A stretch of 64,000 bases of DNA from Cyanobacteria bacterium OH_CDB_20 (lineage in GTDB: Bacteria > Cyanobacteriota > Vampirovibrionia > Gastranaerophilales > Gastranaerophilaceae): NCBI GenBank assembly GCA_023415935.1, contig JAEZIX010000048.1, positions 9,783 through 73,782 of the forward strand, given 5' to 3'. The notes beneath the pieces were generated by a model. That model saw only the letters and a list, made by a program, of their open reading frames with translations. It was not told the origin of the DNA and ran no database searches. Position numbers and translations under genes: made by a program. Positions 9,599 to 19,033 of the stretch are shown piece by piece. Position 1 is the first letter of the stretch. Every line of letters starts with the position of its first letter.

Positions 9599-10261
9599 TT
9601 ATAGCGCCTCAATGTGTCTTAGTAAAAATACTTCTTCAATTTTATTCAGCTTTTCAAGAGCGTCTTCAGATAGCGGTGAGTCTAGTGAAATACACATAGA
9701 AGCCTCTTCGCCTTTTTGAGTTCTGTTGCATATTAAAGATGCAATGTTAACATTTTCTTGTCTGATAATGTTTGTTGCATTGTAGACCATTCCGGGTTTG
9801 TCCTTGTAGATAATCATAAGCGTATAATAGTCGCCTCTGAGTTCGACTTTGTAATCGTTAATGTCTGTTACAACAATGTTGCCTCCACCGATAGAGTCTC
9901 CTTTTACAACAAGTTTAAAAGGTTTTTCAAATATTATATCAACAGAGTTTGGATGTCTTGAAAAGTCATTTTTATTTTCAAAAGAGAATTTAATCCCTTC
10001 TTTTTCTGCAAGTTCAAATGCATTTTTGATATTTTCATTATCAACATCAAAGCCTAAAACACCTGCAAGAAGTCCCTTATCTGTGCCGTGACCTTTGCCT
10101 GTTTTTGCATATGAATTATACAAGACGAATTTTACCTCTTCAGGTTTTTCTGAAAAAATCTTTCTTGCTAAGAGTCCAAGTTTTACAGCTCCTGCTGTAT
10201 GTGAGCTTGAAGGGCCGATTATAACAGGGCCGATAATATTAAAAAGCGAACTTTGAGACAT
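9599..10261 (-). CDS. sdaAB: L-serine dehydratase, iron-sulfur, beta subunit
   Basis: Partner of SdaAA. The 220 residues open with the ASB/substrate-side domain, marked by GPVIIGPSSSHTAGAVKLG, and finish with an ACT domain (about residues 148-220, beginning near LMIIYKDKPGMVYNATNIIR). An AGAAAGA ribosome site lies before the ATG. It is the first gene of the sdaAB-sdaAA operon and is divergent from the glycosyltransferase at 10347. Confidence 0.95.
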   Translation of the reverse strand: MSQSSLFNIIGPVIIGPSSSHTAGAVKLGLLARKIFSEKPEEVKFVLYNSYAKTGKGHGTDKGLLAGVLGFDVDNENIKNAFELAEKEGIKFSFENKNDFSRHPNSVDIIFEKPFKLVVKGDSIGGGNIVVTDINDYKVELRGDYYTLMIIYKDKPGMVYNATNIIRQENVNIASLICNRTQKGEEASMCISLDSPLSEDALEKLNKIEEVFLLRHIEAL

Positions 10262-10334
10262 ATTTATCTTTCTCTATTTTAATTTTTACATCTATCTAAT
10301 ATATATGATAAACTTGTTCCTGTGAAGTTTGTAA

Positions 10335-10340
10335 TATAAT
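10335..10340 (+). promoter_or_regulatory. -10 box with leaderless geometry before the GT4 gene
   Basis: TATAAT ends exactly six bases before ATG 10347, the same spacing as at dxr. No ribosome site is visible. A TTGTTC at 10314-10319 is only a poor -35 candidate. Confidence 0.4.
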
Positions 10341-10346
10341 TATTTT

Positions 10347-11447
10347 ATGAAAAAAATTGCTTTAATTGTTGATAATTTAGATGTTCTTCTCTCAAACGGG
10401 AAGCTTCAAGGCGGCGGAAGCCATGTGCTAAGACAATTGCTTTATTACCTGATGGCATCTAAAGATTGCGAACTTGATGTTTTCGCCGGAACAATGACTC
10501 TAGAAAAACCTGATGGGATAAGTAATGTTTTTCAGTATAGATATTCCTTATATTTTGACATAGTTAAGGCTGAAGAGGCTTTTGAACCTTATAAAAACAA
10601 TTATGATAAAGTTATTTTAGGCTACGGGATTGCGCCGTTTGGTGCTACTCTTCTTCAAGCTCACTCTTTTGCTTATAGAAATCAGCTTTATTCTTGCAAG
10701 ATGTTTTCTTCATTTATGAAATGGAAAAACAGAAAAAAACTTGAGAAAGAAAAAAAACTTTTTGAAAGACAAAGTCCAATATATTTTGCAATGTCAGAAA
10801 AAATAAAAGAAGATTACTCTTCTCATTTTGGCATTGATAAAGATAAGATAGTAGTTGTATATCCGGGGTGTAGCCTTCCTCTTGTGGAATCAGAGAATAC
10901 AAACAAAGATTTTGTTTTTGGATTTGCGGGCGGTTTAAATACAAATAAAGGTATATTCAGATTTTTGAGTGCTTTTAGGAAAATTAGCAGAAAACACAGC
11001 GAAGTTAAAGCAATTATTATCAATAACAAGCCGAAAAAAGCAAAAATGCTCAACACTCTTGTTTCACTTTTAGGGCTTAAGAATAAAGTATCAGTTATAG
11101 ATTTTCAAGCAGATATGGCTGATTTTTACAGTCAAATTGATGTAATGACTCTGCCTTCGAGACACGAGGCTTTTGGTTTAGTTGCGCTGGAAGCGGCTGC
11201 TTACAAAAAAATTCCGCTAGTGAGCAATTCAACAGGTTTTGCAGAAGTTGCAAAAGATTGCTATAACAGTTTTGTTTTCGATGTTACAAAAAATCCAGTT
11301 AAAAATTTGTCTGAGAAAATGGTCCAAATTTACAATCTTTATAAAAATGACAAATCAAAATATAATGAAATTAAAAATAATGCTTATGAAATAGCTAAAG
11401 AATATACTTGGGAAGGTTTTTGTTCCAAGATATTTGAAAAATTATAA
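10347..11447 (+). CDS. Glycosyltransferase family 4 (GT-B fold)
   Basis: A 366-residue retaining glycosyltransferase. The N-terminal half has the acceptor-side GGGSHVLRQLL segment. The C-terminal half has FGFAGGLNTNKGIFRFLSAF, then DVMTLPSRHEAFGLVALEAAAYKKIPLVSN, the E-x7-E donor-binding motif of GT4 enzymes. It is followed after ten bases by a PIG-L deacetylase on the same strand. Such pairs often transfer and deacetylate an N-acetylated sugar, so the two may act on one surface glycan or glycolipid; that link is inference. Substrate not known. Confidence 0.9.
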   Translation: MKKIALIVDNLDVLLSNGKLQGGGSHVLRQLLYYLMASKDCELDVFAGTMTLEKPDGISNVFQYRYSLYFDIVKAEEAFEPYKNNYDKVILGYGIAPFGATLLQAHSFAYRNQLYSCKMFSSFMKWKNRKKLEKEKKLFERQSPIYFAMSEKIKEDYSSHFGIDKDKIVVVYPGCSLPLVESENTNKDFVFGFAGGLNTNKGIFRFLSAFRKISRKHSEVKAIIINNKPKKAKMLNTLVSLLGLKNKVSVIDFQADMADFYSQIDVMTLPSRHEAFGLVALEAAAYKKIPLVSNSTGFAEVAKDCYNSFVFDVTKNPVKNLSEKMVQIYNLYKNDKSKYNEIKNNAYEIAKEYTWEGFCSKIFEKL

Positions 11448-11457
11448 GGAGATATAT

Positions 11458-12183
11458 TTGAAGTCGTTTTTTTTCAATAGATTGATTCCAAAAATATACA
11501 GATTTTATCTTTCAATAAATTTAAAAACACAAAGACTTGAAATAAAACCTGAAGATAAATGCCTCTGTCTAGCTCCTCATGCAGATGATGAGAGTATCGG
11601 AATGGGCGGTTGTTTGTACAAGTATCCTAAAAATTTTAAAGTAATTATTCTTACTAACGGTGTAAAAGGCGCGAAAAAATATTCGCCAGAAGAAGCGATG
11701 AAAGTGAGAAAACAAGAGCTTTCAAATGCTATGAAAATAGCTTCAGTTGAGGATTTTGAGTTTATAGATGCAGATGACAAGCACATTTTAACAGAGTATG
11801 ATAAGTTTTCTCAAATTGATATCTCTGAATATGATTATATTTTTGTTCCAAACATTTTGGACCAGCACGTTGACCACAAATCAGTTGCAATAAATCTCGC
11901 ACGATTATTAAAAGAAAAAAAGCATAAAACAAACTTAAAAATTGCATTCTATGAGGTTTGGTCAGCTCTTCCTGTTCCAAACGCATTTGTTGATATTTCA
12001 GACGTTGTTTCTAAAAAAGAAGAGATGATAAATTCTCATATATCTCAGGTTGAAATAAAAGATTATACATCTAAAGCCATTGCTTTAAATTCATACAGAG
12101 GTCTTCCTCATGACGTTCCTTATGCAGAGGCATTCCTTGTTTTAGATGAAAAAACTTTCTTTAAAATAGCTAAAATAGTGTAA
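11458..12183 (+). CDS. PIG-L (LmbE-type) N-deacetylase
   Basis: Zinc-dependent deacetylase family acting on N-acetylglucosaminyl compounds. The metal motif APHADDESIGMGG and the second site DQHVDHKSVAINLARLL are clear. I place the start at TTG 11458 because AAGGAG sits six bases before it. An in-frame TTG at 11434 would overlap the upstream gene and has no ribosome site. This gives 241 residues and a ten-base gap to the GT4 gene, with which it should be cotranscribed. Confidence 0.88.
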   Translation: MKSFFFNRLIPKIYRFYLSINLKTQRLEIKPEDKCLCLAPHADDESIGMGGCLYKYPKNFKVIILTNGVKGAKKYSPEEAMKVRKQELSNAMKIASVEDFEFIDADDKHILTEYDKFSQIDISEYDYIFVPNILDQHVDHKSVAINLARLLKEKKHKTNLKIAFYEVWSALPVPNAFVDISDVVSKKEEMINSHISQVEIKDYTSKAIALNSYRGLPHDVPYAEAFLVLDEKTFFKIAKIV

Positions 12184-12279
12184 TGAATTGTAAAAAAATT
12201 ACCTGTATTTAAGATGCATTTAGCAAAAAAATTCCCAAGTGCTTTTTGAAACATAAAAGTTTGAGAAGAGGGTATAATA

Positions 12280-15200
12280 GTGCTTGTTGGAATTGTTTCG
12301 TCAAAAACTGACAAAAGCGTTGCTTTTGGTAATAAGAGAGAAGATTATTACGATATTGATTATCTTGCAGGCGGCGAAAAACCAATATTGCCAAATAAAA
12401 AGACAAATATTTTAGCTGCTCTTCAACGATTTTCTAAAAATTCAGATGATGACAATATACAGTTTTTGCTTAATACGGCGTCCTCATTGCAATATGGAGT
12501 CAAAGCTAACTCTCAATTTGCAATTAATTTGGGCGTAAAAAATGTCACAAAACTCGAAAATACCGATTGGTATGCGGCTTTAGATAAAGCAATTTTAAGA
12601 GCTATTGAACATTCAACTTCTTCTGAAAAAGCGGATTTTCAAACTCAATACCTTGATATTTTTGGAACAGTTGAACCTCTTTCTCAACAAGAAAAGGAAA
12701 TATTGGATTATAGAGAAGCAATTTTGTCTTCGGATGAGATGAAAAATGCGCTTTCTAGCCCTGAAAATCTTGCGTATAGTGCTGACATAACAAAATATTT
12801 GGACTATTTTACTGCTTCATCTGAAATATCAAAGAAGCAAAAACACGAATGTTTAAAGCAAATGGCTTACTTTTTAAGCCCTGAATATAAAATTAATCCA
12901 CAGCTTAAAGATAAGAAACTTCAAGCATTAAGCGAAATATTGACCGATATTGTTGTTAAAACCCCTGACAATCCTGTTATGTCTATAAAGGGCGTAAACC
13001 AAAGAAATACAGGGATGTGCGCAGCAATATCTATCTGCAGAAAGGCGCTTGCTTACGAGGATAAATCTCGTTATCTTGATATAATTATGCAAGAACTTAA
13101 TGATTCTAAGAAGATGGAAGTTTTTGATGTCACAAAATTAGGTACAAATGAAAAAATTCTGGTTAATAAAGCCAATATTGACTACGATGATGCATTAGAC
13201 AACGGTTATAGAATAATTGATGCATCTGCTCATAACTGGATGTATTTGGCGCAAAATTCAGGTGATGGAAAAGTTGAAGCAGCTAATTACATTCCTTTTG
13301 ATAAAGAGAATGATGAAATTTTCCATGACAGTATTCTCTACAAAGATCTAGAGGGCAGCAATGCCGTTGTTCAAGGAACCCTTAGACTGCTAATTAAAGA
13401 AAGAGAAGTTATCTCGAGAATTGAAAAAACTGACGCAGCAAAAGAAAAACTGGCAAATGAATTTCCTGCTATATGGAAAGATGCTGAATATAGAATGGGT
13501 ACTTCTCGAGCAGGCTTGATTGATATTGTTAAAACTTTGTTTCCTGATGCAGATGAAAAATATGCCGCAAAGTTAGTAGCTTCATTACTTAATTCATCTG
13601 AAAATAAACAAGTAACAGGCATGAAAAAACCGGTAGAAATAAACATAAAAGAGCCTGATGATGTGGTAAAAGATAAAATAAAAACTCATATTATTGCAAA
13701 TTCAGCAGCTTTAAAGCCAAGCCATTCAATAGATACAGATTTAAATAGATTATATACCTTTTATTTAGAATACAAAACAGCTGAAAAATCAGTATCAAGA
13801 GAAGAGCTAAAGAAGACTCCTGAAGCTAATTTTGCAAGAGCAAACTCGTTTTATAAACTTGGTTTAATCCAAAGAAATGCATTCTTATCCGGAATAATGG
13901 TTGATGGAAGACTTTTAGACTACGAAAGAAAGCTTAAAATACCTACTGTATATTCACAGTTCAACAAACATATGGATAATTTGAGAGGAAGCCTCTCTAA
14001 TCCTGAAAGAGTTGAATACTGGGCTAAAAAATTAGGAGTACGTCCAACCAAAGAAGATGTTGAAAACAAGTTTGCATTGTTTCAACAAATTATGGATGTA
14101 GAATTACCTCATAATGTTGATAAATTACTTTCAGGTCTAGGTATGGGCGACAGAGTCCATTTTATGAGTGAAAGTATAAAGAATCTAAAGAAAGAAATTG
14201 AAGCAGGTGATGAGGGATTAATTAATCATTTTTCTGCAATATATGGGTGTAAGCCTGAAAAGAAAGAACTTCTGCCAAGACTAGAGAAGGATTTAAAGAG
14301 TTTAGAGGATCCAGATAATGCAGCAATGATGTCAGTTGCAAGAAATTTCGGCTTTGAGCTCGAAAGTGACATTGCCTATGACGCATTTGAAACAATTCAA
14401 AATCAACTTATGTCTGGTAATAAAGATATAATCAATGCAATGCTGCAAACCTATAAAACAACAACGAGAGTAAATAATGTTGTTAAGCAATTTGCTGATT
14501 TTGTGAACCAGATGATTAATCAAGAAAACACAATATTAGAGTTGGTAGAGCTCCCAAATCGCTATGATACCGTTGTAAATATGTATGAAAAAGACGGCCT
14601 CATTCTAAATGAATCTGATCTTGATATATTAAGGAAAAAGTTTGAAGCGGTAAGAAAAGAAAAATTACAAAGAGAAAAGACAAAAGAACGCGGCGAAAAA
14701 GAAGATAAATCAAAGGGCATATATCATTTTTCAACACAAGAACGAGATGTTTTAGAAAAAATCGAAAAGAGTTTCTCAAGATACAAAAAATATGCTAATT
14801 ATCAATATAGACTTATGCACCGTATAATTTCTCCACAATTAGAAGAACTTTATTCTTCTTATGGAAGTAAAATGGGGTTATTCTGGGTTCAAGAAGAAGG
14901 GCATTCAGGTCTTTTTTCTGCTCAACAGGTTAGAATATTTGAACAAATGACAGGTAAAGCATATTATATTGAATCTGACATTGATACTGCTGCTGACAAA
15001 ATAAAAAAAGGTAATGGTAGCGGTATTGTTACAACAAGTGTGCTTGATGATGAATTTGCTTTGCATGCCCAATATTCTCCTGGAGTAAGCAGTGTTAATT
15101 TGCTAGACCCTGTTTCTCACCAAAAAGAGAAAAAAGAAGTTCTATGGCAGGATAATTCCTGGGGAAATGCTGAAAATGACGAGCTATGGCATGATTCTTT

Positions 15201-18036
15201 AGGCAACCAATATACCTCTTATGAAAAAGGTTATGGAGGAAAAGGCGGATATATAGTTTCTTCTGACCATAAAATAGGAAAAACAGTCGACTTTTTCCGC
15301 TCTTCTTATGGAATAGATAAAAAATATGGTGATAAAGTAAGTCAATTCTTTGATGTTGTGCTTCCAGGATATCCTAAGGAGATATATAAAGACCTTAGCC
15401 AACTTTATGAGGCAATTTTTGATTTAGGTACTGCCGGTGAGGATTTGGAGGAACTTGATAAAAATCTAAAAGCAGGTCGAGGATTAAATATCGAAACAAT
15501 TGAAGATATTGAAAAGCAGAGTAGTCAGAGAACAGATGAACTATTACAAAGGCTTGATTCTAGAACATATACCAGAGAAGAATTTGAGGCTTTGCCAAAA
15601 AATGATAAACTCCGTTTTCTTGTTGAAAAGCAATCTTTAATTAATTCTTTATTCGATGCAACTATGATTTTAAAACTAAAATACATATCATCATATGATA
15701 GTTTTGCACAAGTCAAAGAGCTTATAACAGAACAACAAAGAGAAGCCTACGCTTGTATGATGAATAAGGTTGGATATTCTGTTTTTATAATGACTCAGAA
15801 TGAAACAGAAGATGCTTTAAATATTTTATTTAAAGAGTTTGAAAAAAATTATGGTATTAAACTTGGTTCAGAAGAAGATATCAAAAAACTTTTTGAGGTT
15901 GAGGAAAACGATTTTGATGGCTCTTATGAGTCAATACGAAATAATTTGATCCTAAAAGCACATGAGTATGTGACTTCAAGAGTTCAGGATCCACAACTTG
16001 CAGATAAATTCATTAGAGATATTGTGGCTGTTGAAACAGCTATTGTGGATAAAACATTCAAATTTGATTCGGTCACAAGTTTTGTCAAACTATATGGGCA
16101 GCCTGCTCATCAGCTTATAAAGATTATTGATGCTGTTTATGAGCCAAAAAATAATGATGAACTTTTAGGATATATTAAAAAACTTCAGGAGATGAACAAA
16201 AAAGAATTTGATGAGTTTCTTGATAAGGCACCAGAGGATATGGGTATTGATTTTGCTGACCCTTACCAAACTCTTCAAAAATTGCAAACAGACAATTATC
16301 ATTACAGGGAAGATTTTATAGATACTGTTCATAAAACTTTCAAGGATGTTAGTTATCTTACTAATGGAGCTGCAAGTTCTATGGCTTCAGATTCAAGCCA
16401 GAATGTTTTACCTACCATCCTTGCTGATTTAACTTTCTTGGCGCCTCAAAAAACTATCAAAAGTATAAAAAGACAATTCTTTGACAAATACAAAGTCTTA
16501 CCTGCTTTTCCTAATACTGTTGTTGTTACCGATGAGCAGATAGAAGAAACGGCAGATGAATATTTAACACACATGCGAGATATATTAAATTCAGCATACG
16601 AGCTTTATATAATAAAAGATATGCAGAATAAAGCGGCTGCATTTAAAAAGATTACTCAAAGTGGAGATCTTAACAAAAAAGCCTGGGTTGATGAGTTGAC
16701 AGGTTTATATAATCTAGTCAGCAAAGACAAGGATTTAAAAGAGTTAAGTTCTCGGATAAAAATGGCTCTTGATGAACTAAGTAAAAATGACAGAGAAATT
16801 GATAGACAAAAGATTAACGAACAAGTTGAGATTGTAAATGCTATGTTTGATTCTCTTTTTGTCTCAGTTTATACGGATGAAAATATTGAGTCTTCTCTTG
16901 AAAACGTCAATGAGAACCTTAAAAGATCGATTGAATTAATCGTAAATGGCAATATTGATCCAAGATATAGAGATTCAGTAAGACAAAAAATGAATGCCTG
17001 GATAAATGCGTATTTAAAATATGATGAAAATGATGCTGATAAAAACAAAACACCAGTAAATCCAATTGAATCAGCGTATGACGCACTAGTTGATGAAATT
17101 ATCAAAAGGCATATAACAAAATCCCCGTTAAAACTACTCGGGGAATATATGAAAGAAATCCAGAAGCAAGAGCCAAGTCAATATCTTTCAGAATTGTACA
17201 GGGCAAATTTTGAGTTGGTTTTGAATACTGCAAAGCAGGCAAGAGTGCAATATTATCTTATGAACCTTGCAGGTGACGGAATTGTAACTAAGCTGCCCCT
17301 ATTCCAAAATATATTTGTTTTTAAGGATAAAGATGGAAACTCCTTTGATATTACAAGCGATGCAGGCATGCTGGAGTTAGTTGATTCACTATCACGTGGT
17401 AATAACAAATCGTTGTTGAATTTGTTCCTTATCCAAGCAGGTTTGACAGAAAGAGCAGTTGATGTGATTACTAAATCTGCTGATTTTGAAGCGAGTAAAG
17501 ATAATTTTAAAAATGTTAATGAATGTTTATTAGTTCATATCGATTTTATGAAAAATATTCAGAATTTATATCAACAGTTCCTTAAAGATAATAATATTAA
17601 TTATGACTCTCTTATTAGTGCTTCTGAACACTGGCTTAAGGTTCTTGAACAAAATAAATCCCAGCTTCTAGAAGGTGATAAACTTGATGTTGCTAAAACT
17701 ATGCTAGAAGAATACATAAAAACTATAAAAAAAGATGTGAAATCTTATTCTTCAAAAGTTCCTGCTGACAGAAGTCTTATGATGCTTACTCAAGGGCATC
17801 AATATTCATACAAAGATATGGAAGAATCCCTTAATAGCAGCATTAAGGCTTATTATGATGTAGCGGAGTTTTATAAAAGTCGTTGGGAAATGTTAAAATC
17901 TATAGAAGTTGCAGATCCTGAACTGAATAAAAGAAAACAAGAATTTAAGAAAAAAGTTGATAATCTTGTATCATTTTATGAAAAATCAAGTGAAAAACTG
18001 ATTGCAGCTTCAAACAAAATTCCTGATATAGGCTAA
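12280..18036 (+). CDS. Giant protein with a split papain-like (C1 peptidase) catalytic triad
   Basis: 1918 residues, mostly helical and charged, with no signal peptide and no hydrophobic segment. Residues 239-250 read GVNQRNTGMCAA, very close to the C1B bleomycin hydrolase/PepC motif NQ..SGRCW. Gln241 and Cys247 are six apart, as oxyanion Gln19 and Cys25 are in papain. His929 in FALHAQYSP and Asn959 in WQDNSWG, followed by a GGKGGYIV segment, match the papain His and Asn-Ser-Trp-Gly regions. The catalytic Cys and His are thus about 680 residues apart instead of about 130-300. The remaining 950 C-terminal residues show no domain I recognise. The start is taken as GTG 12280 with AGAGGG seven bases upstream, but a TATAAT overlaps this point, so the start is uncertain. 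Substrate and location unknown; an effector-like or intracellular protease are both open. Confidence 0.75.
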   Translation: MLVGIVSSKTDKSVAFGNKREDYYDIDYLAGGEKPILPNKKTNILAALQRFSKNSDDDNIQFLLNTASSLQYGVKANSQFAINLGVKNVTKLENTDWYAALDKAILRAIEHSTSSEKADFQTQYLDIFGTVEPLSQQEKEILDYREAILSSDEMKNALSSPENLAYSADITKYLDYFTASSEISKKQKHECLKQMAYFLSPEYKINPQLKDKKLQALSEILTDIVVKTPDNPVMSIKGVNQRNTGMCAAISICRKALAYEDKSRYLDIIMQELNDSKKMEVFDVTKLGTNEKILVNKANIDYDDALDNGYRIIDASAHNWMYLAQNSGDGKVEAANYIPFDKENDEIFHDSILYKDLEGSNAVVQGTLRLLIKEREVISRIEKTDAAKEKLANEFPAIWKDAEYRMGTSRAGLIDIVKTLFPDADEKYAAKLVASLLNSSENKQVTGMKKPVEINIKEPDDVVKDKIKTHIIANSAALKPSHSIDTDLNRLYTFYLEYKTAEKSVSREELKKTPEANFARANSFYKLGLIQRNAFLSGIMVDGRLLDYERKLKIPTVYSQFNKHMDNLRGSLSNPERVEYWAKKLGVRPTKEDVENKFALFQQIMDVELPHNVDKLLSGLGMGDRVHFMSESIKNLKKEIEAGDEGLINHFSAIYGCKPEKKELLPRLEKDLKSLEDPDNAAMMSVARNFGFELESDIAYDAFETIQNQLMSGNKDIINAMLQTYKTTTRVNNVVKQFADFVNQMINQENTILELVELPNRYDTVVNMYEKDGLILNESDLDILRKKFEAVRKEKLQREKTKERGEKEDKSKGIYHFSTQERDVLEKIEKSFSRYKKYANYQYRLMHRIISPQLEELYSSYGSKMGLFWVQEEGHSGLFSAQQVRIFEQMTGKAYYIESDIDTAADKIKKGNGSGIVTTSVLDDEFALHAQYSPGVSSVNLLDPVSHQKEKKEVLWQDNSWGNAENDELWHDSLGNQYTSYEKGYGGKGGYIVSSDHKIGKTVDFFRSSYGIDKKYGDKVSQFFDVVLPGYPKEIYKDLSQLYEAIFDLGTAGEDLEELDKNLKAGRGLNIETIEDIEKQSSQRTDELLQRLDSRTYTREEFEALPKNDKLRFLVEKQSLINSLFDATMILKLKYISSYDSFAQVKELITEQQREAYACMMNKVGYSVFIMTQNETEDALNILFKEFEKNYGIKLGSEEDIKKLFEVEENDFDGSYESIRNNLILKAHEYVTSRVQDPQLADKFIRDIVAVETAIVDKTFKFDSVTSFVKLYGQPAHQLIKIIDAVYEPKNNDELLGYIKKLQEMNKKEFDEFLDKAPEDMGIDFADPYQTLQKLQTDNYHYREDFIDTVHKTFKDVSYLTNGAASSMASDSSQNVLPTILADLTFLAPQKTIKSIKRQFFDKYKVLPAFPNTVVVTDEQIEETADEYLTHMRDILNSAYELYIIKDMQNKAAAFKKITQSGDLNKKAWVDELTGLYNLVSKDKDLKELSSRIKMALDELSKNDREIDRQKINEQVEIVNAMFDSLFVSVYTDENIESSLENVNENLKRSIELIVNGNIDPRYRDSVRQKMNAWINAYLKYDENDADKNKTPVNPIESAYDALVDEIIKRHITKSPLKLLGEYMKEIQKQEPSQYLSELYRANFELVLNTAKQARVQYYLMNLAGDGIVTKLPLFQNIFVFKDKDGNSFDITSDAGMLELVDSLSRGNNKSLLNLFLIQAGLTERAVDVITKSADFEASKDNFKNVNECLLVHIDFMKNIQNLYQQFLKDNNINYDSLISASEHWLKVLEQNKSQLLEGDKLDVAKTMLEEYIKTIKKDVKSYSSKVPADRSLMMLTQGHQYSYKDMEESLNSSIKAYYDVAEFYKSRWEMLKSIEVADPELNKRKQEFKKKVDNLVSFYEKSSEKLIAASNKIPDIG

Positions 18037-18761
18037 TTTGACCAGGTTATTTTAACTAAACACAATTCTTCACCGGTAGTTTTATTCTTTATCGAGTGAA
18101 GAGTTGTTTTGTTACCATCGATGAATTGAACCTCTGAAACAATTTTATTTCCATATTTAATTTCTTTTTTATATTGAATTTGGATTTCGCTTATAGCGTT
18201 TTGTGTCCTGAACTCAAAGTCCAGAGTTTCTAAAGCCCAGTCGACATAATTTGCATTATTTACATGTTGGTTAATGTCTATGTCATTGTATTCAATATCA
18301 AATATCTTTGTTGAATCTGGCTGCGTAAGTGTTTCTATCTTAGGGAATTTGGTATCAAGAGCGGTAAAGTCTTCAATAGGTATTTTTTCAAAAGCATCTT
18401 TAGGGCTTATAAGTTTCTTTGTTTCAATGTCAAGTAAAGCCCAAGAACTGCTTGCTACGGCTATTTTATTCCCTTTTTCATCCAATACTTCAAAGTCTCT
18501 GAGACAATATATTTTAGAAATACCTTTTGGCCATGTCTTAACCGTTAATTTTTGAGGGTTTTTAGGCCAATTGTATATCTTAAGATGATACTTTAGTAGA
18601 AACCAAGCCCAATTATTTTTAGATATAAAAGAATATCCAAACCCGTTATCTTCTGCGTTTGTTGCGGCTGCATCTTGTAAAAAATTTAGAAAGACAGTCT
18701 CTTTAAGCTCGTTATTGTAGTTTATTTCACTAAATTTAATTTCATATTCTTTCGTAAGCAT
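18033..18761 (-). CDS. Acyl-ACP thioesterase (FatA/FatB-like)
   Basis: 242 residues of double hotdog type. The N-terminal part has EIKFSEINYNNELKETVFLNFLQDAA and WAWFLLKYHLKIYNWPK. The second half has FDIEYNDIDINQHVNNANYVDWALETL, the N-x-H-V-N-N-x-x-Y-V active-site signature of acyl-ACP thioesterases. It should release fatty acids from acyl carrier protein in the cytoplasm. It overlaps the end of the giant gene by four bases, tail to tail. A TATAAT about eleven bases before the ATG and the lack of a ribosome site suggest a very short leader. Confidence 0.88.
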   Translation of the reverse strand: MLTKEYEIKFSEINYNNELKETVFLNFLQDAAATNAEDNGFGYSFISKNNWAWFLLKYHLKIYNWPKNPQKLTVKTWPKGISKIYCLRDFEVLDEKGNKIAVASSSWALLDIETKKLISPKDAFEKIPIEDFTALDTKFPKIETLTQPDSTKIFDIEYNDIDINQHVNNANYVDWALETLDFEFRTQNAISEIQIQYKKEIKYGNKIVSEVQFIDGNKTTLHSIKNKTTGEELCLVKITWSN

Positions 18762-19033
18762 AATTGAATCTTATTATAAAATTTTATATTTGTAAACAAA
18801 TGTTAAATTGATTTTAAATCATAAATAAATTGTATATACATTTTAAATCTTCTTTATTTGCAAGGTATTTGGCGATAGTTATTTTTTTATTTGGAATGTT
18901 AGTTTTTTTAAAAATGAGAATCATTGGCAATTTGAAAATGAAAATTTTTTTTATTTTCATAGAAACTTAAAAATTTCATTTTTTGAGTTAAAAGAGAGAA
19001 AAAATTAAATTAAATAAAAACAAGGAGAGAGTA

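Noticed and set aside
11434..11457. TTG 11434 as the start of the PIG-L protein
   Set aside because: AAGGAG at 11446-11451 is correctly spaced for TTG 11458, and the earlier codon overlaps the upstream gene.
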